Below, piece after piece: positions 1-6,926 of a stretch of DNA of 14,934 nucleotides; position 1 is the stretch's first letter, and each line of letters starts with the position of its first letter. Source of the DNA: Firmicutes bacterium UBA5486 (lineage in GTDB: Bacteria; Bacillota; UBA4882; UBA10575). The notes beneath the pieces are model-generated. The model ran no database searches. It saw nothing but the letters and a program-made list of their open reading frames with translations, and had not been told where the DNA came from. The stretch spans positions 30,803-45,736 of the forward strand of contig DIPO01000044.1 of the NCBI GenBank assembly GCA_002427045.1, in the 5' to 3' direction. The position numbers and the translations under genes were made by a program.

Positions 1-76
1 ATAGTGTTGGGCTTGTATTAGGCTATCAATATATTGTGCAGGGGCAGAAAAAATCAATGACAACGCAAAAAGCCCT
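1..76 (+). repeat. Family A palindromic repeat, partial copy cut by the window start
   Basis: Positions 1-76 match 2380-2454 almost base for base (about three substitutions and one single-base indel). They contain the right core CAATATATTGTG (27-38) and the right terminal repeat ACAACGCAAAAAGC (60-73). The left half, including the partner terminal repeat, must lie before the window. It is a non-coding, MITE- or REP-like repeat. It lies downstream of thrC on that gene's strand. No open reading frame of note is present in 1-174. Confidence 0.85.
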
Positions 77-111
77 CAGGGGACTGGAAAAATGTCACCC
101 TTCTTTTAATA

Positions 112-141
112 AAGTAAGGGAATTGCATAGTTACCTTACTT
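112..141 (-). terminator. Hairpin downstream of thrC with family B loop; possible terminator
   Basis: A perfect 8-bp stem, AAGTAAGG (112-119) with CCTTACTT (134-141), encloses a 14-nt loop, GAATTGCATAGTTA. On the minus strand it begins 34 nt after the thrC stop codon and is followed by TATTAAAAG, which is only weakly T-rich. A role as terminator is therefore uncertain. The loop sequence recurs at 13349-13362 and 4722-4735, so this may be a mobile or regulatory motif that also helps end transcription. Confidence 0.45.
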
Positions 142-174
142 ATATACAGTTCCTCCCCTAATATTTTAACGATT

Positions 175-1671
175 TTAGATCCCGAGGATCTCCCTAACCG
201 TCCCCTCCATCTCCTCCGGATTAACCACCTTTTGATGAAGAACCGGTTTTTCTTCCAGGCCCAAAAGCCCCTGGGGTACTTTTACGCCGGTAAGATTCGA
301 AAGTTCTCTAAGCAGAGAAAACTCATCCTGATCAAGAGTAGACTTGTCTCCCAATACTGCCCGGGCTACCCCCGCGTTAAACTTAAAAGGACTAGCCGTC
401 GCCGCAATCACTGTTGGCCGCCCATCTCCTGTTTCTTCTATATAATCCTTAAATACTTTATAGCCAACTGCAGTATGAGGATCAATTAAATAATTGAACT
501 TCTCAAAAACTTCTTTAATCGCCCTGGTAGTTTCTTTTTCTGTAACATATCCAGCCCAGAAAGTCTCTTTTAAGATCGCAAGCTGCTGTGGGATTAAACG
601 ATAACTACCCTCCACCCGCAATTTTTCCATATAATCCGTTACTGCCTGAGGATTATGCCCAGTCAAATCATAAAGCAGCCGTTCTAAATTACTGGAGACC
701 AAGATATCCATTGACGGCGAAATTGTCTGGTAAAAACTGCGCTTCCGATCATATACTCCGGTTCTGATGAAATCAGTTAACACATTATTGCTATTGGAGG
801 CACAAATTAATTTATGTACAGGCAGCCCCATCTTTTTCCCATAATATGCCGCCAGAATATTCCCAAAATTCCCGGTAGGAACAACTATATTGAAGCTTTC
901 TTGTGGTTTCAATTTACCTTTCTTAATCAATCCGCTCCAAGCTCTGAAATAATAAACTAGCTGCGGAACAAGGCGTCCCCAATTAATCGAATTGGCAGAG
1001 GAGAAACTTTTTCCGGCCTGTTCCATTTCTTTTTGTAAGCTACAATCGGAGAAGATAGTTTTTACTCCAGTCTGAGCCTGATCAAAATTGCCCCTCACCC
1101 CGATGACAAAGGTATTCTCTCCTTCTTGGGTTACCATCTGCTGTTTCTGAACTTTACTTACCCCATCTTCCGGATAAAAAACAATTACCTTGGTCCCGGG
1201 GACATTTTTAAACCCTTCCAAAGCGGCTTTACCTGTATCTCCAGAAGTAGCAACCAGTAAGACAATCTCCTTTTCAAAACCTGTTTTCCGGGCGGCACTG
1301 GTTAAAAGATAAGGGAGTAATTGCAAGGCTAAATCTTTAAAGGCACAAGTTGGCCCGTGCCACAATTCCAGAAAAGCCAGGTTGTCCTGGAATATAGTCA
1401 AAGGGGTTACTTCCGGAGTATCAAACTTCTCCCCATATGCTAGACTAAGCATCTTCCCCAATTCACCAGGTAAATAATCAGTCAAATAGAGTTTCAAGAT
1501 TTTCTCTGCTGTTAACTGATAATCCAGCTCAAGAAAACTAGTTAACTCCTCCGGTGCTAAAACTGGGTTAGACTCTGGCAGAAAAAGCCCGCCATCAGGT
1601 GCCAATCCTGTTAGAATTGCCTGTGCAGAAGTAATAGGGCTACTATCGCCCCTTGTACTTATATATTTCAT
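175..1671 (-). CDS. thrC: Threonine synthase
   Basis: This pyridoxal-phosphate enzyme converts O-phosphohomoserine to threonine and phosphate, the last step of threonine synthesis, in the cytoplasm. The 498-residue protein has the N-terminal family pattern (YISTRG near residue 3, LAPDGGLFLPE near 23), the PLP-lysine motif HGPTCAFKD (Lys112), and a phosphate-binding stretch PTGNFGNILAAYYGKK. Its length fits the longer E. coli/yeast-like class of threonine synthases rather than the shorter Bacillus type. The ATG at 1671 is preceded by GAGGGG about six bases away. It is the last gene on the strand in this window and is separated from yajC by a terminator and a repeat, so it is probably transcribed on its own. 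No thrB or hom is adjacent. I saw no T-box or thr leader in the 255-bp gap upstream. Confidence 0.96.
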   Translation of the reverse strand: MKYISTRGDSSPITSAQAILTGLAPDGGLFLPESNPVLAPEELTSFLELDYQLTAEKILKLYLTDYLPGELGKMLSLAYGEKFDTPEVTPLTIFQDNLAFLELWHGPTCAFKDLALQLLPYLLTSAARKTGFEKEIVLLVATSGDTGKAALEGFKNVPGTKVIVFYPEDGVSKVQKQQMVTQEGENTFVIGVRGNFDQAQTGVKTIFSDCSLQKEMEQAGKSFSSANSINWGRLVPQLVYYFRAWSGLIKKGKLKPQESFNIVVPTGNFGNILAAYYGKKMGLPVHKLICASNSNNVLTDFIRTGVYDRKRSFYQTISPSMDILVSSNLERLLYDLTGHNPQAVTDYMEKLRVEGSYRLIPQQLAILKETFWAGYVTEKETTRAIKEVFEKFNYLIDPHTAVGYKVFKDYIEETGDGRPTVIAATASPFKFNAGVARAVLGDKSTLDQDEFSLLRELSNLTGVKVPQGLLGLEEKPVLHQKVVNPEEMEGTVREILGI

Positions 1672-1706
1672 TTAATCCCCTCACTTCAAAACCATTAATG
1701 ATATAA

Positions 1707-1820
1707 GAGAATTGCAAAACTGCCGATCTCACCTTTCGTGCCCTTTAAGCAAAACTAAGCTAAATTGGGAAGGTGCAAAAAGAGCTATTATGGTTTAAAA
1801 TAAATGAATTTTGCAATTCC
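1707..1820. repeat. Family B inverted-repeat element between yajC and thrC
   Basis: The ends form an 11-bp perfect inverted repeat: GAATTGCAAAA (1709-1719) with TTTTGCAATTC (1809-1819). The right end (1794-1820) matches 13468-13494 at 25 of 27 positions, so it is homologous to the larger element upstream of yqfC, although the interiors differ. No coding potential is visible inside. I see no clear target-site duplication. It occupies most of the leader in front of thrC (the gap is 1672-1926), so any thrC promoter lies in or next to it. Confidence 0.7.
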
Positions 1821-1849
1821 GTAAACTTAATAAAAGTATATATAAAGTT

Positions 1850-1885
1850 AGAGAAAAAGCCCAAAAGAATATTTTTTCTTGGGCT
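1850..1885 (-). terminator. Rho-independent terminator of yajC
   Basis: On the minus strand AGCCCAA (1885-1879) pairs with TTGGGCT (1864-1858), with further partial pairing of AAGAA/TTC inside the loop. A T-rich run TTTTTCTC (1857-1850) follows directly. The hairpin starts about 40 nt after the yajC stop codon. It separates yajC from thrC. Confidence 0.75.
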
Positions 1886-1926
1886 CATTTCTTTTTATAT
1901 TTCTTGTAGATGGTTTTCAGTAACCA

Positions 1927-2235
1927 TTATTCTCCCTTTACTCGGGATACCGAAGTTTTTGCCATCTTTACCTCAACTTTATCAGCAATACGCAACTTTA
2001 CTTCATCATCATTAAGCTCTGTGATTTCTCCATGAATACCACCAACAGTAATTACCTTATCCCCTTTTTTTAAAGCATTAAGCATTTCATTCCGTTTTTT
2101 CTGCTGTTTCCGCTGCGGAACAATCATTAATACCCAAAAAACTCCAATAACCAGAATCATTGGGAGTAATGAAGCAAGTGGACTAACTGTCGGGGTTTCT
2201 GCTTGAGCTGCTGCCAATGTGTTTAAGTAAAACAT
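1927..2235 (-). CDS. yajC: Preprotein translocase subunit YajC
   Basis: YajC is the small inner-membrane partner of the SecDF complex that assists Sec-dependent export. The 102-residue protein has a short N-terminal region, one transmembrane helix at about residues 22-40 ending in IVPQRKQQKKRNE, and the diagnostic cytoplasmic stretch LKKGDKVITVGGIHGEI near residues 55-71. Length and architecture are typical. The ATG at 2235 has a strong site, AGAGGAGGATGTTTT, immediately upstream. It follows tgt in the usual queA-tgt-yajC order, but a family A repeat fills the 229-bp gap to tgt and a candidate promoter lies nearer yajC, so it may be transcribed separately. No secD or secF follows within the window. 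Confidence 0.95.
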   Translation of the reverse strand: MFYLNTLAAAQAETPTVSPLASLLPMILVIGVFWVLMIVPQRKQQKKRNEMLNALKKGDKVITVGGIHGEITELNDDEVKLRIADKVEVKMAKTSVSRVKGE

Positions 2236-2289
2236 AAAACATCCTCCTCTAACCTTTAAAATTCTAATTTACCTTAATATTCGTAGTAT

Positions 2290-2298
2290 AGTATACCA
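2290..2298 (-). promoter_or_regulatory. Candidate extended -10 promoter for yajC
   Basis: On the minus strand TGGTATACT (2298-2290) matches an extended -10 element (TGn followed by TATACT), about 55 nt upstream of the yajC ATG. No good -35 hexamer lies 16-18 bases further up. It sits between the family A repeat and yajC, where a new promoter would be needed if the repeat interrupts readthrough from tgt. The call rests on sequence resemblance only. Confidence 0.35.
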
Positions 2299-2335
2299 CA
2301 ACTAACAAAAAAATCCTACATAGATTAATCTCCAA

Positions 2336-2453
2336 AGCTTTTTGCGTTGTGTCCTTTTTAAAAGGTCCCAACACAATATATAGTGTTGGGCTTGTATTAG
2401 GCTATCAATATATTGTGTAGGGCAGAATAAATTAATGACAACGCAAAAAGCCC
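2336..2453. repeat. Complete family A palindromic repeat (MITE-like)
   Basis: The outer inverted repeat is GCTTTTTGCGTTGT (2337-2350) with ACAACGCAAAAAGC (2439-2452), 14 bp and perfect. Inside are two competing pairings: CCCAACAC (2367-2374) with GTGTTGGG (2383-2390), and ACACAATATAT (2371-2381) with ATATATTGTGT (2408-2418). The hexamer CTCCAA occurs at 2330-2335 and 2454-2459, flanking the element like a target-site duplication. Nothing in it is convincingly coding. The copy lies between tgt and yajC and resembles a non-autonomous transposable element; no transposase is present in the window. Confidence 0.85.
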
Positions 2454-2464
2454 CTCCAAGAATA

Positions 2465-3589
2465 TTAAAATGATTTTCCTTCCGAACCATAATAATCAAG
2501 GAAAAATTCTCTTTTTGCTTGGTTAAATCTACCTTCTTTTAAAGAATTACGTATTTTCTCCATCAATCGGTGAAGAAAGAATAGGTTATGATAACTTACA
2601 AGGATCGCTGCTAGCATTTCCCCCGCCTTAAATAAGTGTCTAAGATAAGCACGAGTATAATTGCGACAGGTAGAACAGGAGCACGCCGGATCCAAAGGTT
2701 TAAAATCCCTAGCATATTTTGCATTCCGAATCACGACCCTGCCCCGGCTGGTCATCGCAGTTCCATTCCTGGCGATCCTGGTCGGTAAAACACAGTCAAA
2801 CATATCGATTCCCCGAGCCACACCTTCCCATAAAGCATCGGGAGAACCCACCCCCATAAGGTATCTAGGTTTCTCCTCAGGTAGAAGGGGAACCGTATAA
2901 TCCAATACTTCATACATTAAGTCTTTGGGTTCACCAACACTTAATCCCCCTACCGCATACCCAGGAAAATCAAGTTCTACTAGCTCTTTCGCACTCTTTT
3001 CCCGTAGGTCTTGATAGGTAACCCCCTGTACAATTCCGAATAAAGCCTGATCTGCTCTATTATGCCTTTCCCGGCATCTGACTGCCCATTTTGTCGTCCG
3101 TTCCTGAGCTTCCCTGGCTAAATCGTAAGAGGAAGGATAAGCCAGGCACTGGTCAAAAGCCATCGCAATATCAGAACCCAAATCCATCTGAATCTCCATC
3201 ACTTTTTCCGGTGTAAACAAGTGAGGAGAACCATCAATATGTGAACGGAATAATACCCCTTCATCACTTACTTCATTAAGTGCTGATAGGCTAAAAACCT
3301 GAAAGCCACCTGAATCTGTTAAAATTGCCCCTGGCCAATTCATAAAAGAATGAAGCCCACCAGCTTCTTTAATAAGATCCTGGCCCGGGCGTAGATACAG
3401 ATGATAAGTATTACCTAACAGAATTGTTGTTCCCATCTCTTTTAAAAGATCAGGACTGACTCCTTTAACTGAAGCTTGAGTACCAACAGGCATAAAAACG
3501 GGTGTAGAAATCTCACCATGCGAAGTAGTCAACTTACCTATTCTCGCCTGATTCTCCTGTGATTTAAATTCCACCACGAATTTAAACAT
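2465..3589 (-). CDS. tgt: tRNA-guanine transglycosylase
   Basis: Tgt exchanges guanine-34 of GUN-anticodon tRNAs for the queuosine precursor preQ1. The 374-residue protein carries TDSGGFQVFSL, in which Asp92 is the expected general acid/base. It also has the nucleophile motif MFDCVLPTRIARNG (Asp265) and the zinc site Cys303, Cys305, Cys308 and His334 (CSCSTC followed by a distant His). All catalytic and metal residues are present and the length is normal. I place the start at the ATG at 3589 (MFKFVVEF) because AGGAGGG lies five bases upstream; the reading frame extends 12 codons further up without a ribosome site. It follows queA by 41 nt and supplies the substrate tRNA for QueA, so the two are almost certainly co-transcribed. 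Confidence 0.97.
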   Translation of the reverse strand: MFKFVVEFKSQENQARIGKLTTSHGEISTPVFMPVGTQASVKGVSPDLLKEMGTTILLGNTYHLYLRPGQDLIKEAGGLHSFMNWPGAILTDSGGFQVFSLSALNEVSDEGVLFRSHIDGSPHLFTPEKVMEIQMDLGSDIAMAFDQCLAYPSSYDLAREAQERTTKWAVRCRERHNRADQALFGIVQGVTYQDLREKSAKELVELDFPGYAVGGLSVGEPKDLMYEVLDYTVPLLPEEKPRYLMGVGSPDALWEGVARGIDMFDCVLPTRIARNGTAMTSRGRVVIRNAKYARDFKPLDPACSCSTCRNYTRAYLRHLFKAGEMLAAILVSYHNLFFLHRLMEKIRNSLKEGRFNQAKREFFLDYYGSEGKSF

Positions 3590-3630
3590 AAAAACCCTCC
3601 TGTGAAGATAAGAGCAGTATAGCACCCTTA

Positions 3631-4674
3631 TTATATTATCAACATCGCATCACCAAAACTAAAAAACCGATAACGCTCCCGGACAGCTTCTTGATATGCC
3701 TCAAGGATTAACTCGCGATCAGCAAATGCAGAAACCAGCATCAATAGCGTCGAACGAGGCAGATGAAAATTGGTCACCAGGCCGTCCAAGACCTTGAATT
3801 TATAGCCGGGGTAAATAAAAATATCAGTCCAACCTGCTCCGGACTTAATCGTTCCATCTTCATTTCCCATTGTCTCAAGAGTCCGGGCCGAAGTAGTTCC
3901 CACCGCAATCACCCGATGCCCGGCAGCTTTGACTTTTGCCACCTCTAAAGCAAGCTCTTTACTGATGTGAAAATATTCGGAATGCATCTGGTGTTCTTCA
4001 ACTTTTTCAACTTTTACCGGACGAAATGTCCCCAAACCTACATGAAGTGTAAGTAGCCCGGTTTTAACCCCTTTTTCCTTAATCTTTTCTAATAAATCAG
4101 TAGTAAAATGCAAACCGGCAGTGGGAGCAGCAACCGAACCTTCCTGCTTGGCATATATGGTCTGATAGCGTTCTCTATTCTGAAGTGGCGCTTTAATATA
4201 AGGAGGCAAGGGAACCTCTCCCAGCTCGTTTATGCTCTTCCTTAAAACCGCACCTTGATGATTAAAGCGCAAAATCCTTCCCCCATAAGCGGTCCGCTCT
4301 TCTGTAACTGCTTCTAGTTCTTCCTTATCACCAAAGAGTATTCTCTGCCCTTGGCGGATTTTTCGTCCCGGCCGGACTAATGCTTCCCAGGTATCCTCTG
4401 AAACTGCTCTCAATAATAAAACTTCGGTTTTCCCTCCGCCAGGCTGTCTTCTCCCCCATAAGCGGGCTGGTATGACCCGTGTATCATTAAAAACCATCAA
4501 ATCCCCCGGTTCCAGCCACTCGATAATTTCAGGAAATTGGGAATGATGGATCCTTTTATTTTCTTTCTCTACCACCATTAAACGAGATTGATCCCGCTTT
4601 ACCAATGGTTGCTGAGCTATAAGTTCCTCCGGAAGTTCGTAATTAAAATCCTCAACCCTCAAGCTGTCACTCAT
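3631..4674 (-). CDS. queA: S-adenosylmethionine:tRNA ribosyltransferase-isomerase
   Basis: QueA transfers and isomerises the ribosyl group of S-adenosylmethionine onto preQ1-34 in tRNA, forming epoxyqueuosine. The 347-residue protein shows the family hallmarks FNYELPEELIAQQP (about 10-23), VFNDTRVIPARLWG, SVAAPTAGLHFT, TLHVGLGTFRPV and a C-terminal NFHLPRSTLLMLVSAFA. Length is typical. The ATG at 4674 has AAAAAGG only two bases in front, too close. A TTG four codons downstream (first base at 4662) would be better spaced from the same site, giving a protein starting close to RVEDF as in many homologues. I keep the ATG but the start is unsettled. A 108-nt gap with a family B motif separates it from the rsgI-like gene. 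Confidence 0.96.
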   Translation of the reverse strand: MSDSLRVEDFNYELPEELIAQQPLVKRDQSRLMVVEKENKRIHHSQFPEIIEWLEPGDLMVFNDTRVIPARLWGRRQPGGGKTEVLLLRAVSEDTWEALVRPGRKIRQGQRILFGDKEELEAVTEERTAYGGRILRFNHQGAVLRKSINELGEVPLPPYIKAPLQNRERYQTIYAKQEGSVAAPTAGLHFTTDLLEKIKEKGVKTGLLTLHVGLGTFRPVKVEKVEEHQMHSEYFHISKELALEVAKVKAAGHRVIAVGTTSARTLETMGNEDGTIKSGAGWTDIFIYPGYKFKVLDGLVTNFHLPRSTLLMLVSAFADRELILEAYQEAVRERYRFFSFGDAMLII

Positions 4675-4718
4675 CCTTTTTGCTACTCGCCTTATTACCT
4701 TTATGGTTTTTGTACTAG

Positions 4719-4738
4719 AGGAAATTGCATAATAACCT
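4719..4738. repeat. Single family B motif upstream of queA
   Basis: AGG (4719-4721) and CCT (4736-4738) enclose a 14-nt loop, AAATTGCATAATAA. This matches the loops at 120-133 and 13349-13362 with two or three changes. No partner copy in inverted orientation lies in the 108-bp gap 4675-4782, so this is a solitary or decayed end. The gap otherwise holds an imperfectly spaced direct repeat ACGTTTTA (4742-4749 and 4769-4776) and no clear terminator. Confidence 0.5.
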
Positions 4739-4782
4739 ATGACGTTTTATGTTAAGAACCTTTTAATACGTTTTACCTTGTT

Positions 4783-5172
4783 CTAAAATTCCAATTTGGG
4801 CAACAACAGAGTCTTGCTCTTACTCTTCTCATTATTATCTAAAAATAACACTTTAGGATCGTTTATGAATAAAGATTCTTCTTTGATCTTATTCTTCATG
4901 ACTTTACTAGAAGGTTGCGAAGGATAAGAATCCGCACCAACAGTTACTTTCGGGTAGAAAAAAGCTTGAGTCAGAATAAATAAAACAAAGAATAATCCAA
5001 TCAATAAAGAGCCTTTAATTTTATTACCAACATTGATAACCAAGCCATACACTTCTTCCCCGATCATCGAGTAAGTATCTAATCTAACCCGTTGAAAAAC
5101 CCCTTGTTTAGTCAAGATGATACCTTCGTTTTCTTCCGTGGTTTCTAATAAAAAACCTCTAACCAGTTTCAT
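4783..5172 (-). CDS. Short RsgI-like anti-sigma-I factor lacking a sensor domain
   Basis: The first 45 residues (RGFLLE, NEGIILTKQGVFQRVRL, MIGEEVYG) match the RsgI N-terminal domain pattern that binds sigma-I in the cytoplasm. One transmembrane helix follows at about residues 54-73. RsgI proteins normally continue with a conserved extracytoplasmic region (a DINPS-type motif where self-cleavage occurs) and often a carbohydrate-sensing domain, for several hundred residues in all. Here only about 55 polar residues follow the helix, and VTVGADSYPS at 76-85 may be a degenerate remnant of that motif without Asn-Pro. I start at the ATG at 5172 (MKLVRG), with GAAAGGTGATCCT upstream, rather than a longer unsupported frame. 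The gene begins four bases after the sigI stop, as expected for a sigma/anti-sigma pair. It could be a deleted remnant or a functional minimal anti-sigma factor. Confidence 0.78.
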   Translation of the reverse strand: MKLVRGFLLETTEENEGIILTKQGVFQRVRLDTYSMIGEEVYGLVINVGNKIKGSLLIGLFFVLFILTQAFFYPKVTVGADSYPSQPSSKVMKNKIKEESLFINDPKVLFLDNNEKSKSKTLLLPKLEF

Positions 5173-5176
5173 AGGA

Positions 5177-5932
5177 TCACCTTTCTTTTTGAACTTTAAT
5201 ATAATCAGATAAATAAGGAAAATCACCTGTTTTTAAAAGACACAAAGCTACTAGAAATATACGGTGGCGTCTTAACGTCTTTCTGGATAAACCAAACTTC
5301 TTTATCATCCAACTGTAGAGTAATGAACCATCTTTCATTATCATTGCTAATGCCGGAGGATGGTTGATAATCTCTTCAGCTATGTAAAACAAGTTTTCTC
5401 TGGTGTCCCTATGTTTGGGGGAGGATTCAACGAGTTGATTAAGGGTAATCCCAAATCGTATAAGAACCCGCTTAAACTCTTCGATCTCTGCTCTCCGATC
5501 ATCGATCTCCATCTCCTTCTGATAGACTGTTTGGGAACCTATAATAATAACCTTCGGTTCCTCTTCCTCATTATCTTCGGGAGATCGAAAACCACTCAAA
5601 GGAATCTCCTTTTTTTGGTGGCGCTGCCTGCGAAAATAATCGATTAGCCGCCTTCGAATCACTATATTAGCAAAAGAAAGAAAAGAACACCTTTTAGCAG
5701 GAGTATATTTATCAATTGCCTCATTAAAGGCAATTAAAGCTATACTACACTCATCATCACAAGTCGGATCTAAATATCTCTTACTGGCTCCCGCCGCTAC
5801 CCGCATGATAAAAGGGGAATATTCTTTTAGCAGGGTCTCTCTGGCGTTAGGATCGCCCTTTTTGGCCCGCATCAATAGAAAAGTAAGTCTCTCTTCTCCG
5901 GAATCCAGCTGTAATCTGCATTCTTGTTTCAC
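5177..5932 (-). CDS. sigI: RNA polymerase sigma factor SigI
   Basis: SigI is an alternative sigma-70-type factor known for heat-shock responses in Bacillus and for cellulosome or polysaccharide regulation in Clostridium thermocellum. The 251-residue protein shows the SigI signature: KKGDPNARETLLKEYSPFI (about 25-42), SIALIAFNEAIDKY (63-76), SFLSFANIVIRRRLIDYFRR (83-102), FGITLNQLVESSPKHRDTR (160-178), and the C-terminal helix-turn-helix FGLSRKTLRRHR (213-224). I choose the GTG at 5932, nine bases after AGGAG. The upstream TTG at 5941 abuts the ribosome site. It follows era by about 50 nt and precedes the rsgI-like gene by four bases. I found no SigI-type promoter (CCCCC/CGAA) directly upstream, so it may be driven from the era transcript. 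Confidence 0.93.
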   Translation of the reverse strand: MKQECRLQLDSGEERLTFLLMRAKKGDPNARETLLKEYSPFIMRVAAGASKRYLDPTCDDECSIALIAFNEAIDKYTPAKRCSFLSFANIVIRRRLIDYFRRQRHQKKEIPLSGFRSPEDNEEEEPKVIIIGSQTVYQKEMEIDDRRAEIEEFKRVLIRFGITLNQLVESSPKHRDTRENLFYIAEEIINHPPALAMIMKDGSLLYSWMIKKFGLSRKTLRRHRIFLVALCLLKTGDFPYLSDYIKVQKER

Positions 5933-5982
5933 CTGATGCAACTCCTAACCACTAACCGGCAGAGAAAGCAATATATCTTAAT

Positions 5983-6882
5983 CTATTTACTTTGTTCTGT
6001 TTCTGTATAACCTAATTCCCGTAATACAGAAAAAGAGTTTCGCCAGTCCTTTTTAGTCTTAACCCATAGATCAAGATATATCGGTTTTTCTAAAAAAACC
6101 TCCACCTTCTTCCTGGATGCTTTTCCTATCCTTTTTAGAAGGCTGCCACCCTTACCAATTATTATTTTCTTCTGAGAATCTCTTTCTACAAGGATAATAG
6201 CTCTAATATATACTTTTCCTTCAGAGCGTTCCGCAATCTCCTCAATAACCACTGCTGTAGAGTGGGGAACTTCCTCTTTAGTAAGGTTTAGAATCTCTTC
6301 CCGGATAAATTCAGAAATAATAAAGGTTTCAGAACGATCGGTCAGCATCCCTGCGGGATAATATTGGGGCCCAACTGGCAACATTGACTTCATATTTTCT
6401 AATAATACCGGAAGTCCCTCGCCCGTTAAAGCTGAAATCTTCACCCAAGGCCATTCTTCCGCTCCTACCATTGTAAGAAACTCTTCTGGATTAAAGTCCG
6501 GTTTCAAATCTAATTTATTAAAAACTATTAACACATCAATCTTGCTATTTTTTAAAAATCCAGTCACCCACTGGTCACCTTTTCCAGCAAGTTGTGTGGA
6601 ATCAACTATCCATAATACTAAATCAACCAGTGGGATAGTATTACGAGCCACCTTATTCATTTCTTTTCCCAGCTGATGTAATGGTTTATGTAATCCTGGA
6701 GTATCATAAAAAATCAGCTGAGCATCTTCAGTGGTAAGAATCATTCTCACACGTTCCCTAGTAGTCTGAGGCTTATCTGAAACAATCATCAATTTTTCTC
6801 CGGCCAAGGCATTAATCAATGTTGATTTGCCTGTATTGGGCCGGCCCATAATTCCCACAAAACCAGAACGAAATTCTTTCAT
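5983..6882 (-). CDS. era: GTPase Era
   Basis: Era is an essential GTPase that binds 16S rRNA near its 3' end and assists maturation of the small ribosomal subunit at the membrane. The sequence has a P-loop GRPNTGKST, switch I region KPQTTRERVR, the G3 motif DTPGLHKP and the G4 motif NKLD. It ends with a KH RNA-binding domain centred on IIIGKGGSLLKRIG. Length (299-300 residues) is standard. Two consecutive ATG codons occur at 6885 and 6882; AGGGAG is three bases before the first and six before the second, so I prefer the second. Its 5' neighbour cdd is 44 nt away. In many Firmicutes recO follows era; here sigI does. Confidence 0.97.
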   Translation of the reverse strand: MKEFRSGFVGIMGRPNTGKSTLINALAGEKLMIVSDKPQTTRERVRMILTTEDAQLIFYDTPGLHKPLHQLGKEMNKVARNTIPLVDLVLWIVDSTQLAGKGDQWVTGFLKNSKIDVLIVFNKLDLKPDFNPEEFLTMVGAEEWPWVKISALTGEGLPVLLENMKSMLPVGPQYYPAGMLTDRSETFIISEFIREEILNLTKEEVPHSTAVVIEEIAERSEGKVYIRAIILVERDSQKKIIIGKGGSLLKRIGKASRKKVEVFLEKPIYLDLWVKTKKDWRNSFSVLRELGYTETEQSK

Positions 6883-6926
6883 CATCTACTCCCTATAACT
6901 TTTTTCGTTTATATTTCACTCTAGTA

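Noticed and set aside
232..489. Plus-strand open frame inside thrC
   Set aside because: It is antisense to a well-conserved enzyme and its translation shows no domain or ribosome site.
1672..1926. T-box or threonine attenuator in front of thrC
   Set aside because: No T-box consensus, no Thr-rich leader peptide and no antiterminator fold could be seen; the gap is a family B repeat plus the yajC terminator.
1773..2015. Plus-strand frame covering the yajC terminator and 3' end
   Set aside because: It runs through a repeat end, a terminator and the antisense of yajC; its low-complexity translation has no family signal.
2302..2499. 65-codon minus-strand frame spanning the family A element
   Set aside because: It is made almost wholly of palindromic repeat sequence and overlaps the end of tgt; no ribosome site or conserved protein pattern.
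2661..2900. Plus-strand frame within tgt
   Set aside because: It is a shadow of the tgt zinc and catalytic region in another frame.
4675..4782. preQ1 riboswitch before queA
   Set aside because: I found no preQ1 aptamer-like hairpin with the A-rich tail; the segment holds a repeat motif and AT-rich DNA.
4675..5172. Frameshifted full-length RsgI
   Set aside because: Only 108 bp remain before queA, too little for a sensor domain in any frame, so the protein ends short by deletion or design rather than by a simple frameshift here.
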